From NCBI GenBank assembly GCA_963744575.1, contig CAVUUF010000019.1:36103-100102 (forward strand): 64,000 bases of DNA. Reading direction: 5' to 3'. The notes below the pieces were generated by a model. That model was not told the DNA's origin. It ran no database searches and saw nothing but the letters and a program-made list of their open reading frames with translations. Of the stretch, positions 17,292 to 25,725 are shown one piece after another. Source of the DNA: Palsa-504 sp963744575 (GTDB lineage Bacteria; Actinomycetota; Actinomycetes; Streptosporangiales; Streptosporangiaceae). Every line of letters starts with the position of its first letter. Position 1 is the stretch's first letter. The position numbers and the translations under genes are program-made.

Positions 17292-18587
17292 TCAGGCGTT
17301 CAGCACGGCGGCGGCGGCCGCGGCGGCGGCCGGGAGGGCCGCGGCGATGCGCTCGAGCGCGGTGTCGTCGTGGGCGGCGGAGACGAACCAGGCCTCGTAC
17401 GGGGACGGCGGCAGGTACACGCCGCCGTCGAGCATGGCGTGGAAGAACGCGGCGTAGGCCGCGGCCGACTGCGCCTTGGCGTCATCGAAGCAGAGCACGG
17501 GCGAGGTCCGGCCGAGGAAGACGGAGAACAGGTTGCCCGCCTCGGACAGCCAGAACGGCACTCCGGCCGCGGCCAGCGCCGAGGAAGCGAGCTTGGCGAC
17601 GGCGGAAGCGGCCGCGCCGACCCGCTCGTACACCTCCGGGGTACAGCCGCGCAGGGTGGCCAGGCCGGCCGCCACCGCCAGCGGGTTGCCCGACAGCGTG
17701 CCGGCCTGGTAGACCGGCCCGGCCGGCGCCAGCCGCGACATGACCTCGGCGCGCCCGCCGAAGGCGGCGGCGGGCAGGCCGCCGCCCATCACCTTGCCGA
17801 ACGTCATCAGGTCACCCGCCACGCCGTCGACCCCGTACCAGCCCGAGGCGGTCACCCGGAACCCGGTCAGCACCTCGTCCATGATCAGCAGGGCGCCCGC
17901 CCGCCGGCACAGCGAGGCCAGCAGGAGGTTGAACGTGGTCAGGGGCGGCACGACCCCCATGTTCGCCGGGCACGCCTCGGTGATGACGCACGCGATCGAC
18001 TCGCCGCGCGAGGAGAACACCGCGGACACGGCGTCGGGGTCGTTGTAGGGCAGCACGATGGTGTCCCCGGCGGCGCCCCCGGTGACCCCGGGCGAGTCGG
18101 GCAGCCCGAACGTCGCCACGCCCGAACCCGCCGCCGCGAGCAGCGCGTCGACGTGCCCGTGGTAGCACCCGGCGAACTTGACCACCAGCGGGCGGCCGGT
18201 GAACCCGCGGGCCAGCCGCACCGCCGACATCGTCGCCTCGGTGCCCGAGTTGACCAGCCGGACCTGCTCCACCGGGGCGCGCGCGACGATCTCCCCGGCC
18301 AGCTCGACCTCACCGGGTGTGGCCGTGCCGAACGAGGTCCCGTCGGCCAGCGCGGCCGAGACCGCCGCCACCACGGCCGGGTGCGCGTGCCCGAGGATCA
18401 TCGGCCCCCACGAGCACACCAGGTCGACGTAGGTGTTGCCGTCCACGTCGGTCAGGTACGGCCCGGACCCGCGGACCATGAACCGGGGCACGCCACCGAC
18501 CGACCCGAACGCGCGCACCGGGGAGTTCACGCCGCCCGGGATAACCTCTCGCGCGCGGGCGAACAGTGAATCGCTGCGACTGGTCAC
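17292..18587 (-). CDS. hemL: Glutamate-1-semialdehyde 2,1-aminomutase HemL
   Basis: 431 residues. HemL converts glutamate-1-semialdehyde to 5-aminolevulinate with PLP in the C5 tetrapyrrole pathway. Visible markers are GGVNSPVRAF at the N-terminus, GTEATMSAVRLARGFTGR, the aspartate in LIMDEVLTGFR that contacts the PLP pyridine, and the PLP lysine in TFGKVMGGGLPAAAFGG. It works directly after HemA, encoded 6 kb away in the same orientation. The tnpB element ends about 20 bases upstream of the start, so the native promoter or operon link has been altered. Confidence 0.96.
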   Translation of the reverse strand: MTSRSDSLFARAREVIPGGVNSPVRAFGSVGGVPRFMVRGSGPYLTDVDGNTYVDLVCSWGPMILGHAHPAVVAAVSAALADGTSFGTATPGEVELAGEIVARAPVEQVRLVNSGTEATMSAVRLARGFTGRPLVVKFAGCYHGHVDALLAAAGSGVATFGLPDSPGVTGGAAGDTIVLPYNDPDAVSAVFSSRGESIACVITEACPANMGVVPPLTTFNLLLASLCRRAGALLIMDEVLTGFRVTASGWYGVDGVAGDLMTFGKVMGGGLPAAAFGGRAEVMSRLAPAGPVYQAGTLSGNPLAVAAGLATLRGCTPEVYERVGAAASAVAKLASSALAAAGVPFWLSEAGNLFSVFLGRTSPVLCFDDAKAQSAAAYAAFFHAMLDGGVYLPPSPYEAWFVSAAHDDTALERIAAALPAAAAAAAAVLNA

Positions 18588-18604
18588 GGATTAACGCTAC
18601 CAAT

Positions 18605-20008
18605 ATGGCCGCCACTGCGCCCCCTTCAGGGCGGTGGTGAAGGCGGCCGGGCGTGGGCCAGTCGGGCGGTACCAGATGGCAAAAACCAGCACGAAACACG
18701 ATGCTTGCCAGTACGGATGTTCTCGTCTTTGGCCTTGGAGTCAAGTATTCTGTACCCGTGCAGCTCCGGTACAGCTTCCGCCTGTATCCCACGCCGGGCC
18801 AGCGGATAGCGCTGGCCCGGGCGTTCGGCTGCGCACGGGTGGTGTTCAACGACGGGCTGAGAGCCCGGCAGCAGGCGCACCAGGCGGGGCGGCCGTATGT
18901 CAGCGGCGCGGAGTTGTCGGCCCGGCTGACCGCGGCCAAAGCCACCCCGGAGCGGGCATGGCTGAATGACGTGTCCGCGGTGGTGCTCCAGCAGGCGCTC
19001 GCCGACCTTGATATGGCCTACCGGAACTACTTCGCGTCCCGCACGGGCGCGCGGAAGGGACCGGGGATCGGGCCGCCGAAGTTCCGGTGCCGCAAGGATC
19101 GGCGGCAGGCGATAAGGTTCACCCGTAACGCCCGGTTCACTGTCACGCCGGGCGGGAAGCTGCGGCTGCCGAAGATCGGGGACGTGCCGGTGCGGTGGTC
19201 GCGGCCGCTTCCGTCCGAGCCGTCCAGTGTGACCGTGATCCGGGACCCCGCGGGCCGGTACTTCGCCTCGTTCGTCATCCAGACCGGGCCAGACGCCCTG
19301 CCCGGAACCGAGCCGGTTGTCGGCATCGACCTCGGCTTGAAGCATTTCGCCGTCTTGTCAGACGGCCGCAAGATCGCCTCTCCCCGGTTCCGCCGCCGCG
19401 CGGAGAAGAAGCTGCGGCGGGCGCAGCGGGCGCTGTCCCGCAAGGAGACCGACAGCAGGAACCGGGACAAGGCCAGGGTCAAGGTCGCCCGTGCCCACGC
19501 GCGGGTGACCGACGCCCGGCGGGACTTTCACCACCAGCTCTCCACCGCGCTGATCCGCGAGAACCAAGCGGTCGCGGTCGAGGACCTGACGGTGAGAGCG
19601 TTCGCCCGGACCCGGATGGCCAAGTCCGTGCACGACGCCGGCTGGTCCGCTTTCGTGGCGATGCTGGAGTACAAGACCCGGCTTTACGGCCGGGCGTTTC
19701 ACCGGATCGGCCGGTTCGTGCCGACCTCGCAGACCTGCGCGGCCTGCGGCGTGAAGGACGGCCCCAAGCCGCTGCACGTCCGCGCCTGGCAGTGTCAGGC
19801 ATGCGGGGCGTGGCTGGACCGGGACATCAACGCGGCGGTGAACGTCGCAAAGGCCGCCGGGCTGGCGGTGACAGCCTGTCGAGCGCAGGTAAGACCAGCG
19901 GTCCCGCCGCTGGCGCAGCGCGATGAAGCAGGAACCCACCCGAAGTCACGCCGGGAAGCGGCCTGACAGGCGGGAATCTCCGGTCCTCGGGGCCGGGGAG
20001 GAAGTCAA
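18605..20008 (+). mobile_element. IS605-type tnpB-only insertion element
   Basis: An element of about 1.4 kb carrying only tnpB. The left end has an imperfect hairpin at 18612-18637 (CCAC..CGCCC, loop ccttca, GGGCG..GTGG). The right end has the hairpin CTCCGGTCC-TCGG-GGCCGGGGAG at 19978-20000 followed by GAAGTCAA, the usual form of IS200/IS605 right ends and of the 3' end of the omega RNA. No tnpA is present, so mobility would need a transposase supplied elsewhere. It lies between the Prim-Pol gene and hemL. The exact left boundary is uncertain by several bases. Confidence 0.8.
18758..19966 (+). CDS. tnpB: RNA-guided DNA endonuclease TnpB (IS605/IS1341 group)
   Basis: 402 residues from GTG 18758 (N-terminus QLRYSFRLYPTPGQR, typical of the family). 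TnpB is the ancestor of Cas12; it uses an RNA from the element's right end to cut target DNA and help keep the element. The RuvC triad looks intact: Asp191 in GIDLGLKH, Glu275 in VAVEDLTV and Asp356 in LDRDINAAVN. The zinc ribbon Cys327/Cys330/Cys346/Cys349 is complete. The length and absence of stops suggest an active nuclease. An upstream in-frame extension to 18653 is not homologous and was not used. Confidence 0.93.
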   Translation: MQLRYSFRLYPTPGQRIALARAFGCARVVFNDGLRARQQAHQAGRPYVSGAELSARLTAAKATPERAWLNDVSAVVLQQALADLDMAYRNYFASRTGARKGPGIGPPKFRCRKDRRQAIRFTRNARFTVTPGGKLRLPKIGDVPVRWSRPLPSEPSSVTVIRDPAGRYFASFVIQTGPDALPGTEPVVGIDLGLKHFAVLSDGRKIASPRFRRRAEKKLRRAQRALSRKETDSRNRDKARVKVARAHARVTDARRDFHHQLSTALIRENQAVAVEDLTVRAFARTRMAKSVHDAGWSAFVAMLEYKTRLYGRAFHRIGRFVPTSQTCAACGVKDGPKPLHVRAWQCQACGAWLDRDINAAVNVAKAAGLAVTACRAQVRPAVPPLAQRDEAGTHPKSRREAA

Positions 20009-20024
20009 GCCTCGCAGGCGTCGA
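19870..20024 (+). ncRNA. Predicted omega RNA (reRNA) of the tnpB element with guide
   Basis: By analogy with characterised TnpB systems, the scaffold overlaps the tnpB 3' end and finishes with the right-end hairpin (19978-20000) and GAAGTCAA. The guide would begin at about 20009 with gcctcgcaggcgtcga, which lies in the 3' end of the Prim-Pol gene. The 5' boundary is a guess; the 3' scaffold end is well supported by sequence. Confidence 0.55.
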
Positions 20025-20667
20025 CGAGGTATTCGAGCAGCCGCAGCGCATCCGGCAGCGGGTGCTCCTGCGGCGGCCGGAGCCACCGCGCGGCCTGGCC
20101 GCCGGGGAAGCGGGACGGCGGGGCCGCCACGTAGCTGTCCCGGCAGTGCCAGCGCAGGCCCGTCACGACGCTCTCCGGCTCGGAGTCGAGCCCGCACGAC
20201 CACCACTCGTCCTCGTCGCCGGGCGCGCCCCTGGTCATCACGAAGAACAGCATCCGGTCCTGGCCGGCCGCGGCGACCGGGCCGACGGCCAGGCCGGCCG
20301 CCTGCATCTGCCCGAGCGCCGCGGCACCGGCCGGCGCCGGGACGTCGAGCACATCAAAAACCCGGCCGGTGACGAGCATCACGTTCGCCGCTGGCCGGGT
20401 CTGCCACCAGTCCTGGATCACGTCCAGGTCCACGGTCGCCTGTATCTGCCAGGCGGGGGACACCGGGTGCGCGCCGGGGGCCGGACACCCCACCCGGTCG
20501 CACGAACAGGCCCGGCCCGGTTCCAGCGCGGCCCGGCTGCCGCGGGAGGGATGCTCGCCGGCGCACACCGGCCAGCCCATGGACGCGTACTGCGCCGCCA
20601 CGGCGCCGAGCGGCTGCTTTCGCTCCGCCGCCCGGCCGCGGCCCCGCCGCCGCATCACGTCGACCAT
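20005..20667 (-). CDS. Stand-alone Prim-Pol (bifunctional DNA primase/polymerase N-terminal domain)
   Basis: 220 residues. CDRVGCPAPGAHP with its flanking Cys residues, DLDVIQDWWQTRPAANVMLVTG and the acidic motif VFDVLDVPAPAG correspond to the Prim-Pol domain (archaeo-eukaryotic primase superfamily) seen at the N-terminus of plasmid and phage replication proteins. Here it stands alone without a helicase, as in many actinomycetes, and its role there is unknown. In the catalytic box the two Asp are kept. The stop codon (20005-20007) lies inside the right end of the tnpB element, so the insertion has replaced the original 3' end by at least a few codons. Confidence 0.75.
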   Translation of the reverse strand: MVDVMRRRGRGRAAERKQPLGAVAAQYASMGWPVCAGEHPSRGSRAALEPGRACSCDRVGCPAPGAHPVSPAWQIQATVDLDVIQDWWQTRPAANVMLVTGRVFDVLDVPAPAGAAALGQMQAAGLAVGPVAAAGQDRMLFFVMTRGAPGDEDEWWSCGLDSEPESVVTGLRWHCRDSYVAAPPSRFPGGQAARWLRPPQEHPLPDALRLLEYLVDACEA

Positions 20668-20861
20668 AGACCTGCCACTCCCGTCATCGGCTGCCGCGCG
20701 CGAACCTGACCCGCCGCTTCACGCGAGATACGGCAGATACCAAACGAGGCTGGGTATCACGCCCCGATAATGCTTGTTACCTATCGTAGGGCACGAAGCA
20801 CAGGCCGTTCGGCTCATTGAGCTAGACCGGCCGGGTGCGGACGGTCACGGTTGGCCCGGCC

Positions 20862-21848
20862 TCAGCCGCCGAGCCACCGCGCCACCTCGGCGGCCCAGTA
20901 GGTCAGGATCACGCTCGCGCCCGCGCGGCGGATCGCGGTGAGCGTCTCCATGACGATCCGGTCCCGGTCCAGCCAGCCGTTGGCCGCCGCCGCCTCGACC
21001 ATCGCGAACTCCCCGCTGACCTGGTAAGCCGCCACCGGCACGGTCACCGAGTCGGCGACACGCCTGATCACGTCCAGGTAGGCCAGGGCCGGCTTGACCA
21101 TCACCATGTCGGCGCCCTCGCCGATGTCCAGCGCCACCTCGCGGAGCGCTTCGGTGGCGTTGGCCGGGTCCTGCTGGTGGCCGGCCCGGTCACCGAACGC
21201 GGGCGCGCCCTCGGCGGCCTCGCGGAACGGGCCGTAGAAGCCGGACGCGTACTTGGCCGAGTAGGCGCAGATCCCGACCTCGCCGTGACCCGCGCCGTCG
21301 AGCGCGGCCCGGATCGCGGCCACCTGGCCGTCCATCATCCCGCTCGGCGCGACCAGGTGCGCGCCCGCCTCGGCCTGGGCCACGGCGATCGCGGCGTACC
21401 GCTGCACCGTCGGGTCGTTGGCGATGTCACCGTCCGGGGTGAGGATGCCGCAGTGGCCGTGGTCGGTGTACTCGCACAGGCACAGGTCGGCCATGATCAC
21501 GCAGGCGTCGCCGGTCTCGGCGCGCAGGTCGGCCAGCGCGAGCTGGGAGATGCCCGCCGGGTCGTCGGCGGCCGAGCCGCGGCCGTCCTTGACCGCGGGA
21601 ACGCCGAACACGATCAGCCCGCCCACGCCCGCTCCCGCCGCCTCGGCGGCCGCCTTGCGCAGGCTGTCCCGGGTGTGCTGGACGACACCGGGCATCGAGC
21701 CGATCGGCTGCGGCTCGCTGATGCCCTCCTTGATGAACAGGGGCAGCACCAGTCCGGCCGGGCGCAGCGACGTCTCGGCCACGAGCCTGCGCAGGGCCGG
21801 GGTCCGCCGCAGCCGCCGGGGGCGCGCGACGGGATATCCAGCGGTCAT
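20862..21848 (-). CDS. hemB: Delta-aminolevulinic acid dehydratase (porphobilinogen synthase)
   Basis: 328 residues. HemB condenses two 5-aminolevulinate molecules to porphobilinogen. The active-site lysines are in SAKYASGFYGPFREA and MVKPALAYLDVI, and PSGMMDGQV and PIGSMPGV are family motifs. The metal-site region DLCLCEYTDHGHCG keeps the cysteine-rich pattern. It lies 10 bases after hemD in the rex-hemA-hemC-hemD-hemB operon. Confidence 0.96.
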   Translation of the reverse strand: MTAGYPVARPRRLRRTPALRRLVAETSLRPAGLVLPLFIKEGISEPQPIGSMPGVVQHTRDSLRKAAAEAAGAGVGGLIVFGVPAVKDGRGSAADDPAGISQLALADLRAETGDACVIMADLCLCEYTDHGHCGILTPDGDIANDPTVQRYAAIAVAQAEAGAHLVAPSGMMDGQVAAIRAALDGAGHGEVGICAYSAKYASGFYGPFREAAEGAPAFGDRAGHQQDPANATEALREVALDIGEGADMVMVKPALAYLDVIRRVADSVTVPVAAYQVSGEFAMVEAAAANGWLDRDRIVMETLTAIRRAGASVILTYWAAEVARWLGG

Positions 21849-21858
21849 CGGTTCCTCC

Positions 21859-23427
21859 CTAGCGCGGGCGGCGGCGGCGGGCGCCGCGGCGGCGCTCGCT
21901 CGGCCGCCGGACAGGTTCCCCGGCTTGCCCGGCCGCGTCCCGCAGGTCCGCGCCGTGCGCGGCCAGCGCGTCGACCAGCGCGGTCATCGACGGCCTGGGC
22001 GCGGTCACGTCGACCCGCAGCCCGAATTCGGCCGCGGTCTTGGCGGTCTGCGGGCCGATGACGCCGATCACCGTGACCGCGTGCGGCTTGCCCGCGATGC
22101 CGACCAGGTTCCGCACGGTCGAAGACGAGGTGAACAGGACGGCGTCGAAGCCGCCGCCCTTGATCGACTCACGGATCGGCGCGGGCGGTGGCGCGGCGCG
22201 CACCGTCCGGTACGCGGTCACGTCCTCGGCCTCCCAGCCGAGGTCGACCAGCCGCGCCAGCAGCGCCTCGGTCGCGATGTCGGCGCGCGGCAGCAGCACC
22301 CGGTTGATCGGGTCGAGCAGGTCGTCATACGGCGGCCAGGCCGCGGCCAGGCCCTCGGCCGACTGCTCCCCCTCGGGCACCAGGTCCGGCCGGATGCCGA
22401 ACTCCAGCAGCGACGCCGCGGTCCGCTCGCCGACCGCGGCGACCTTCACCCCGGCGAAGGCCCTGGCGTCCAGGCCATACTCCTCGAACCGCTCCCGCAC
22501 CGCGCGGACCGCGTTCGCCGAGGTGAACGCCACCCACTGGTACCGGCCGGTGACCAGGCCCTTGACCGCGCGCTCCATCTGCTGCGGGGTGCGCGGCGGC
22601 TCCACCGCGATCGTCGGCACCTCTTCGGGGACGGCGCCGTGCTCGCGCAGGCGCTGCGACACCATGGCGGCCTGCTCCTTGGTCCGCGGCACCAGGACCC
22701 GCCAGCCGAACAGCGGCTTGGTCTCGAACCACGACAGCCGGTCCCGGGCCGCCACCGCCTCGCCGACCACCGCGATGGCCGACTCCCTGGTGTTGGCCAG
22801 GGACACCCCGGCGGCCTTCAGGTCGGGCCCGATGCGGCCGAGGGTGGAGACCACGGTCTGCTGCGCGCTCGTGGTGCCGTCCCAGGTGATGGCGACCCGG
22901 GTGGCTTCCGGCCAGCCCGCCGCGATCAGCATCTTGCCGAGGTCGGCCGGGGCCGCGTCCGCGCCGAGCACGACCAGCGTGGCCGGGCTGTACCCGACCT
23001 GGCTGGCCTCGGCCGCCCGGATGATGCGCACCTCGCCGCTGCGCTCGCTGGCCAGCGGGATGCCCGCGTAGGCCGGGACGGCGGTGGCCGCGGGCACGCC
23101 GGGCACGATCTCGAACCTGACGCCGGCCCTGGCGCACGCCGCGGCGTCGGCGGCCGCGCCGTTCAGCAGCGGATCGCCGGCGAACAGCCGGACCGCGAGC
23201 TGGCCGTTCCTGGCCGCCTGCACGAGCGCGCGGGCCGCCCCGTCGCCGGGCTCGGTCAGGCTGGCGTCCGGGTTCATGTGCCGTCGCGCGACCTGGGCCA
23301 GCCCGGCCTCGGCCACGACCAGGCCCGCCTGGCCCAGCAGCTCGGCCGCCCGCACGGTCAGCAGCCCCTCGTCGCCGGGACCCGCCCCGGCCAGCGCGAC
23401 CCACCCCTGATCCTGACTACCGCTCAC
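21859..23427 (-). CDS. hemD: Uroporphyrinogen-III C-methyltransferase / uroporphyrinogen-III synthase fusion
   Basis: 522 residues with two domains. The first about 250 are a SUMT/CobA-type methylase, with GAGPGDEGLLTVRAAELL at the N-terminus and the SAM-pocket region FAGDPLLN, though several SUMT motifs are weaker than in classical CobA. The C-terminal about 260 are HemD, with VAFTSANAVRAVRERF, VAAVGERTA and FTSSSTVRNLVGI. HemD closes hydroxymethylbilane to uroporphyrinogen III; the N-terminal part would lead to siroheme and cobalamin. The fusion is standard in actinomycetes. GTG start overlaps the hemC stop by 4 bases. Confidence 0.93.
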   Translation of the reverse strand: MSGSQDQGWVALAGAGPGDEGLLTVRAAELLGQAGLVVAEAGLAQVARRHMNPDASLTEPGDGAARALVQAARNGQLAVRLFAGDPLLNGAAADAAACARAGVRFEIVPGVPAATAVPAYAGIPLASERSGEVRIIRAAEASQVGYSPATLVVLGADAAPADLGKMLIAAGWPEATRVAITWDGTTSAQQTVVSTLGRIGPDLKAAGVSLANTRESAIAVVGEAVAARDRLSWFETKPLFGWRVLVPRTKEQAAMVSQRLREHGAVPEEVPTIAVEPPRTPQQMERAVKGLVTGRYQWVAFTSANAVRAVRERFEEYGLDARAFAGVKVAAVGERTAASLLEFGIRPDLVPEGEQSAEGLAAAWPPYDDLLDPINRVLLPRADIATEALLARLVDLGWEAEDVTAYRTVRAAPPPAPIRESIKGGGFDAVLFTSSSTVRNLVGIAGKPHAVTVIGVIGPQTAKTAAEFGLRVDVTAPRPSMTALVDALAAHGADLRDAAGQAGEPVRRPSERRRGARRRRPR

Positions 23428-24371
23428 TGCACATCATTCCCGGTGCTCGTGGGTGCCTGTGGCACGCTGATGAGATCTGCGGCCCCGGCCCGGAGCAGCT
23501 CCGCGGCGAGGTCACGACCGAGTTGGCGCGCGTCAGCCGCGGCCGCGGCGCCGTGGGCGCGCAGCACGCGGCGCCCGTCCGGGGCGATCACGGCGGCCTG
23601 CATCTGCAGCTGGCCCGCTCCGGCCGCCGCGTAAGCCCCGATGGGCGCGCTGCAGCCCGCCTCGAGCGCCTCGAGCAGGCTGCGCTCGGCGGTCACCGCG
23701 GCCAGGCTGGCCTGGTCGCTCACCGCGCCGAGCAGCGCCGCCAGCCCGGGCTCGCCGTCCCGGCACTCCACCGCCAGGGCGCCCTGGCCGGGGGCGGGGA
23801 GCATCTCGTCCGGCTCGAAGACCTGCGTGACCGCGCCGACGTCGCCGATCCGGGCCAGGCCGGCGTAGGCCAGCACCACCCCGTCGAGCTCACCGCCGCC
23901 GACCTTGCCCAGCCGGGTGCCGGCGTTGCCGCGGATCGGGACGCAGCGCAGGTCGCCGCGGAGCCCGAGCAGCTGCGCCGCCCGCCGCGGCGAGCCGGTG
24001 CCGATCCTGGCCCCGGCGGCCAGGTCGGCGAGCTTGGCGCCGTCCCGCGCCACCAGCGCGTCCCGCGGGTCGTCCCGGGGCGGCACCGCGGCCAGCACGA
24101 TGCCCGCCGCGGGCCCGGAAGGCAGGTCCTTCAGCGAGTGCACGGCCAGGTCCACCGCGCCGCCCAGCAGCGCCTCGCGCAGCGCGCTGACGAAGACGCC
24201 GGTGCCGCCGATCTGGGTCAGCTGCGCCCGGCTGACGTCGCCCAGCGTGGTCACCCCGACGAGCTCGACCGGCCGCCCGGTGCGCGCGGTGATCATCCCG
24301 GCCACCTGGCGGGACTGCGCGATGGCCATCGGGCTCTTGCGGCTGCCGAGCCGGAGCGGCTGCTGTGTCAC
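23424..24371 (-). CDS. hemC: Porphobilinogen deaminase (hydroxymethylbilane synthase)
   Basis: 315 residues from GTG 24371 (AGAAGGG upstream); an ATG at 24401 adds ten non-homologous residues. LGSRKSPMAIAQSRQVAG is the family N-terminus, VHSLKDLPSG contains the catalytic Asp region, and LEAGCSAPIGAYA carries the cysteine that binds the dipyrromethane cofactor. It polymerises four porphobilinogens. Central gene of the hem operon. Confidence 0.95.
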   Translation of the reverse strand: MTQQPLRLGSRKSPMAIAQSRQVAGMITARTGRPVELVGVTTLGDVSRAQLTQIGGTGVFVSALREALLGGAVDLAVHSLKDLPSGPAAGIVLAAVPPRDDPRDALVARDGAKLADLAAGARIGTGSPRRAAQLLGLRGDLRCVPIRGNAGTRLGKVGGGELDGVVLAYAGLARIGDVGAVTQVFEPDEMLPAPGQGALAVECRDGEPGLAALLGAVSDQASLAAVTAERSLLEALEAGCSAPIGAYAAAGAGQLQMQAAVIAPDGRRVLRAHGAAAAADARQLGRDLAAELLRAGAADLISVPQAPTSTGNDVQ

Positions 24372-24417
24372 CCGTTCACCCTTCTCGCCGTGCCACCGCA
24401 CGCCGCCGTACCGCCGT

Positions 24418-25725
24418 TCACCGTGCGCCTTCCTGCTCCGGGGCGGCGCGGGTGACCGCCTCGACTGCGCGTGGATCGAGGTCGAAGAGGACCCGCAGGG
24501 CCGCGGCGTACTCCTCGCCCCCCGGCGAGCCCGCGAGTTCCTTGACCCGTACCGTCGGCGCGTGCAAGATCTTGTCTACCACTCGCCGCACGGTCTGGGC
24601 TATCTCATCGAGGGCATGCCCGCTCAGGCCGTCGGCGCTCAGCCAGGCCAGCCGGGCCAGCTCGCCGTCGACCACCTTGCCCGCCTTGGCCCGCAGGGCG
24701 ACCACCGTCGGGGCCACCCGGGCGGCGTCCATGGCCGACTGGTACCCGGCGAGTTCGGCCTCGAGGATCGCGCGCACGGCGGCGATGTCGTCGCCGGCGA
24801 TCGCGGCGGCGTGCTCGCGGAGCTGATCCATGCCGACGAGCAGCACGCCCGGCAGGCCGGCCGCGGCCGGCTCGACGTCCCGCGGCATGGCCAGGTCCAG
24901 GATCACCAGTGCGCCCCGGCCCGTGGTGAGCGCGGCGGAGGTCATGTCGCGCGTGATGACCGGCGCGGCCGCGCCGGTGCAGGAGATGACGACGTCCGCG
25001 GCGGCCATCGCGGCCGGCAGGTCCGCCAGCCCGGCGGCCCTGGTGGCGCTCACGCTCGCGGCGAGCCGCTCGGCGCGGGAGCGGGTCCGGTTGGCCACCA
25101 CGATGCTCGCCGCCCCGCTCCTGGCCGCCGTGGCCACGGCCAGCCCGCTCATCGCGCCGGCCCCCACGACGAGCACGTCCCGGCCGGCCAGCGCGCCGGC
25201 GCCCCCCGCGAGCTCGATCGCGGCGCTCAGCATGCTGGGACCGGCCCGGCCGATCCCGGTCTCGGCCCGGGCCCGCTTGCCGGTGCGCAGCGCGAGCCGG
25301 CCGAGGTCGCCGAGTACCCGGCCGACCGTGCCGTGCTCCGCGGCCAGCTTGACGGCCGCGCGTACCTGGCCGAGGATCTGGTCCTCGCCGATCACCATCG
25401 AGTCGAGCCCGGCGGCCACCGCGAGCAGGTGGCTCACCGCCCGGTCCTCGTAGTGCACGTACAGGTACTGGGTGAGCTCGTACCGCGGCATGCCGCAGTG
25501 CCGGGCCAGCAGCTCGCAGATGGCGGTGACGCCCGCGTGGAACCGCCCCACGTCGGCGTACACCTCGACCCGGTTGCACGTCGAGACGACGAAGGCCTCG
25601 GCGACCGGCTCGGCCTGCACCACGTCGCGGAGCAGCTTGGTGAGCGTGTCGCCGCTTATCGCGGCCCGCTCCAAGGTCGCCACCGGGGCGCTGTTATGAC
25701 TGAGGCCGACTACGAGCACACTCAC
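24418..25725 (-). CDS. hemA: Glutamyl-tRNA reductase
   Basis: 435 residues. HemA reduces glutamyl-tRNA(Glu) to glutamate-1-semialdehyde, the first committed step of C5 tetrapyrrole synthesis. VVGLSHNSAP is the N-terminus, STCNRVEVY holds the catalytic cysteine, GEDQILGQV and the NADPH-binding VLVVGAGAMSGLA follow. The start GTG overlaps the rex stop by 4 bases (GTGA), so expression follows Rex control. Confidence 0.96.
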   Translation of the reverse strand: MSVLVVGLSHNSAPVATLERAAISGDTLTKLLRDVVQAEPVAEAFVVSTCNRVEVYADVGRFHAGVTAICELLARHCGMPRYELTQYLYVHYEDRAVSHLLAVAAGLDSMVIGEDQILGQVRAAVKLAAEHGTVGRVLGDLGRLALRTGKRARAETGIGRAGPSMLSAAIELAGGAGALAGRDVLVVGAGAMSGLAVATAARSGAASIVVANRTRSRAERLAASVSATRAAGLADLPAAMAAADVVISCTGAAAPVITRDMTSAALTTGRGALVILDLAMPRDVEPAAAGLPGVLLVGMDQLREHAAAIAGDDIAAVRAILEAELAGYQSAMDAARVAPTVVALRAKAGKVVDGELARLAWLSADGLSGHALDEIAQTVRRVVDKILHAPTVRVKELAGSPGGEEYAAALRVLFDLDPRAVEAVTRAAPEQEGAR

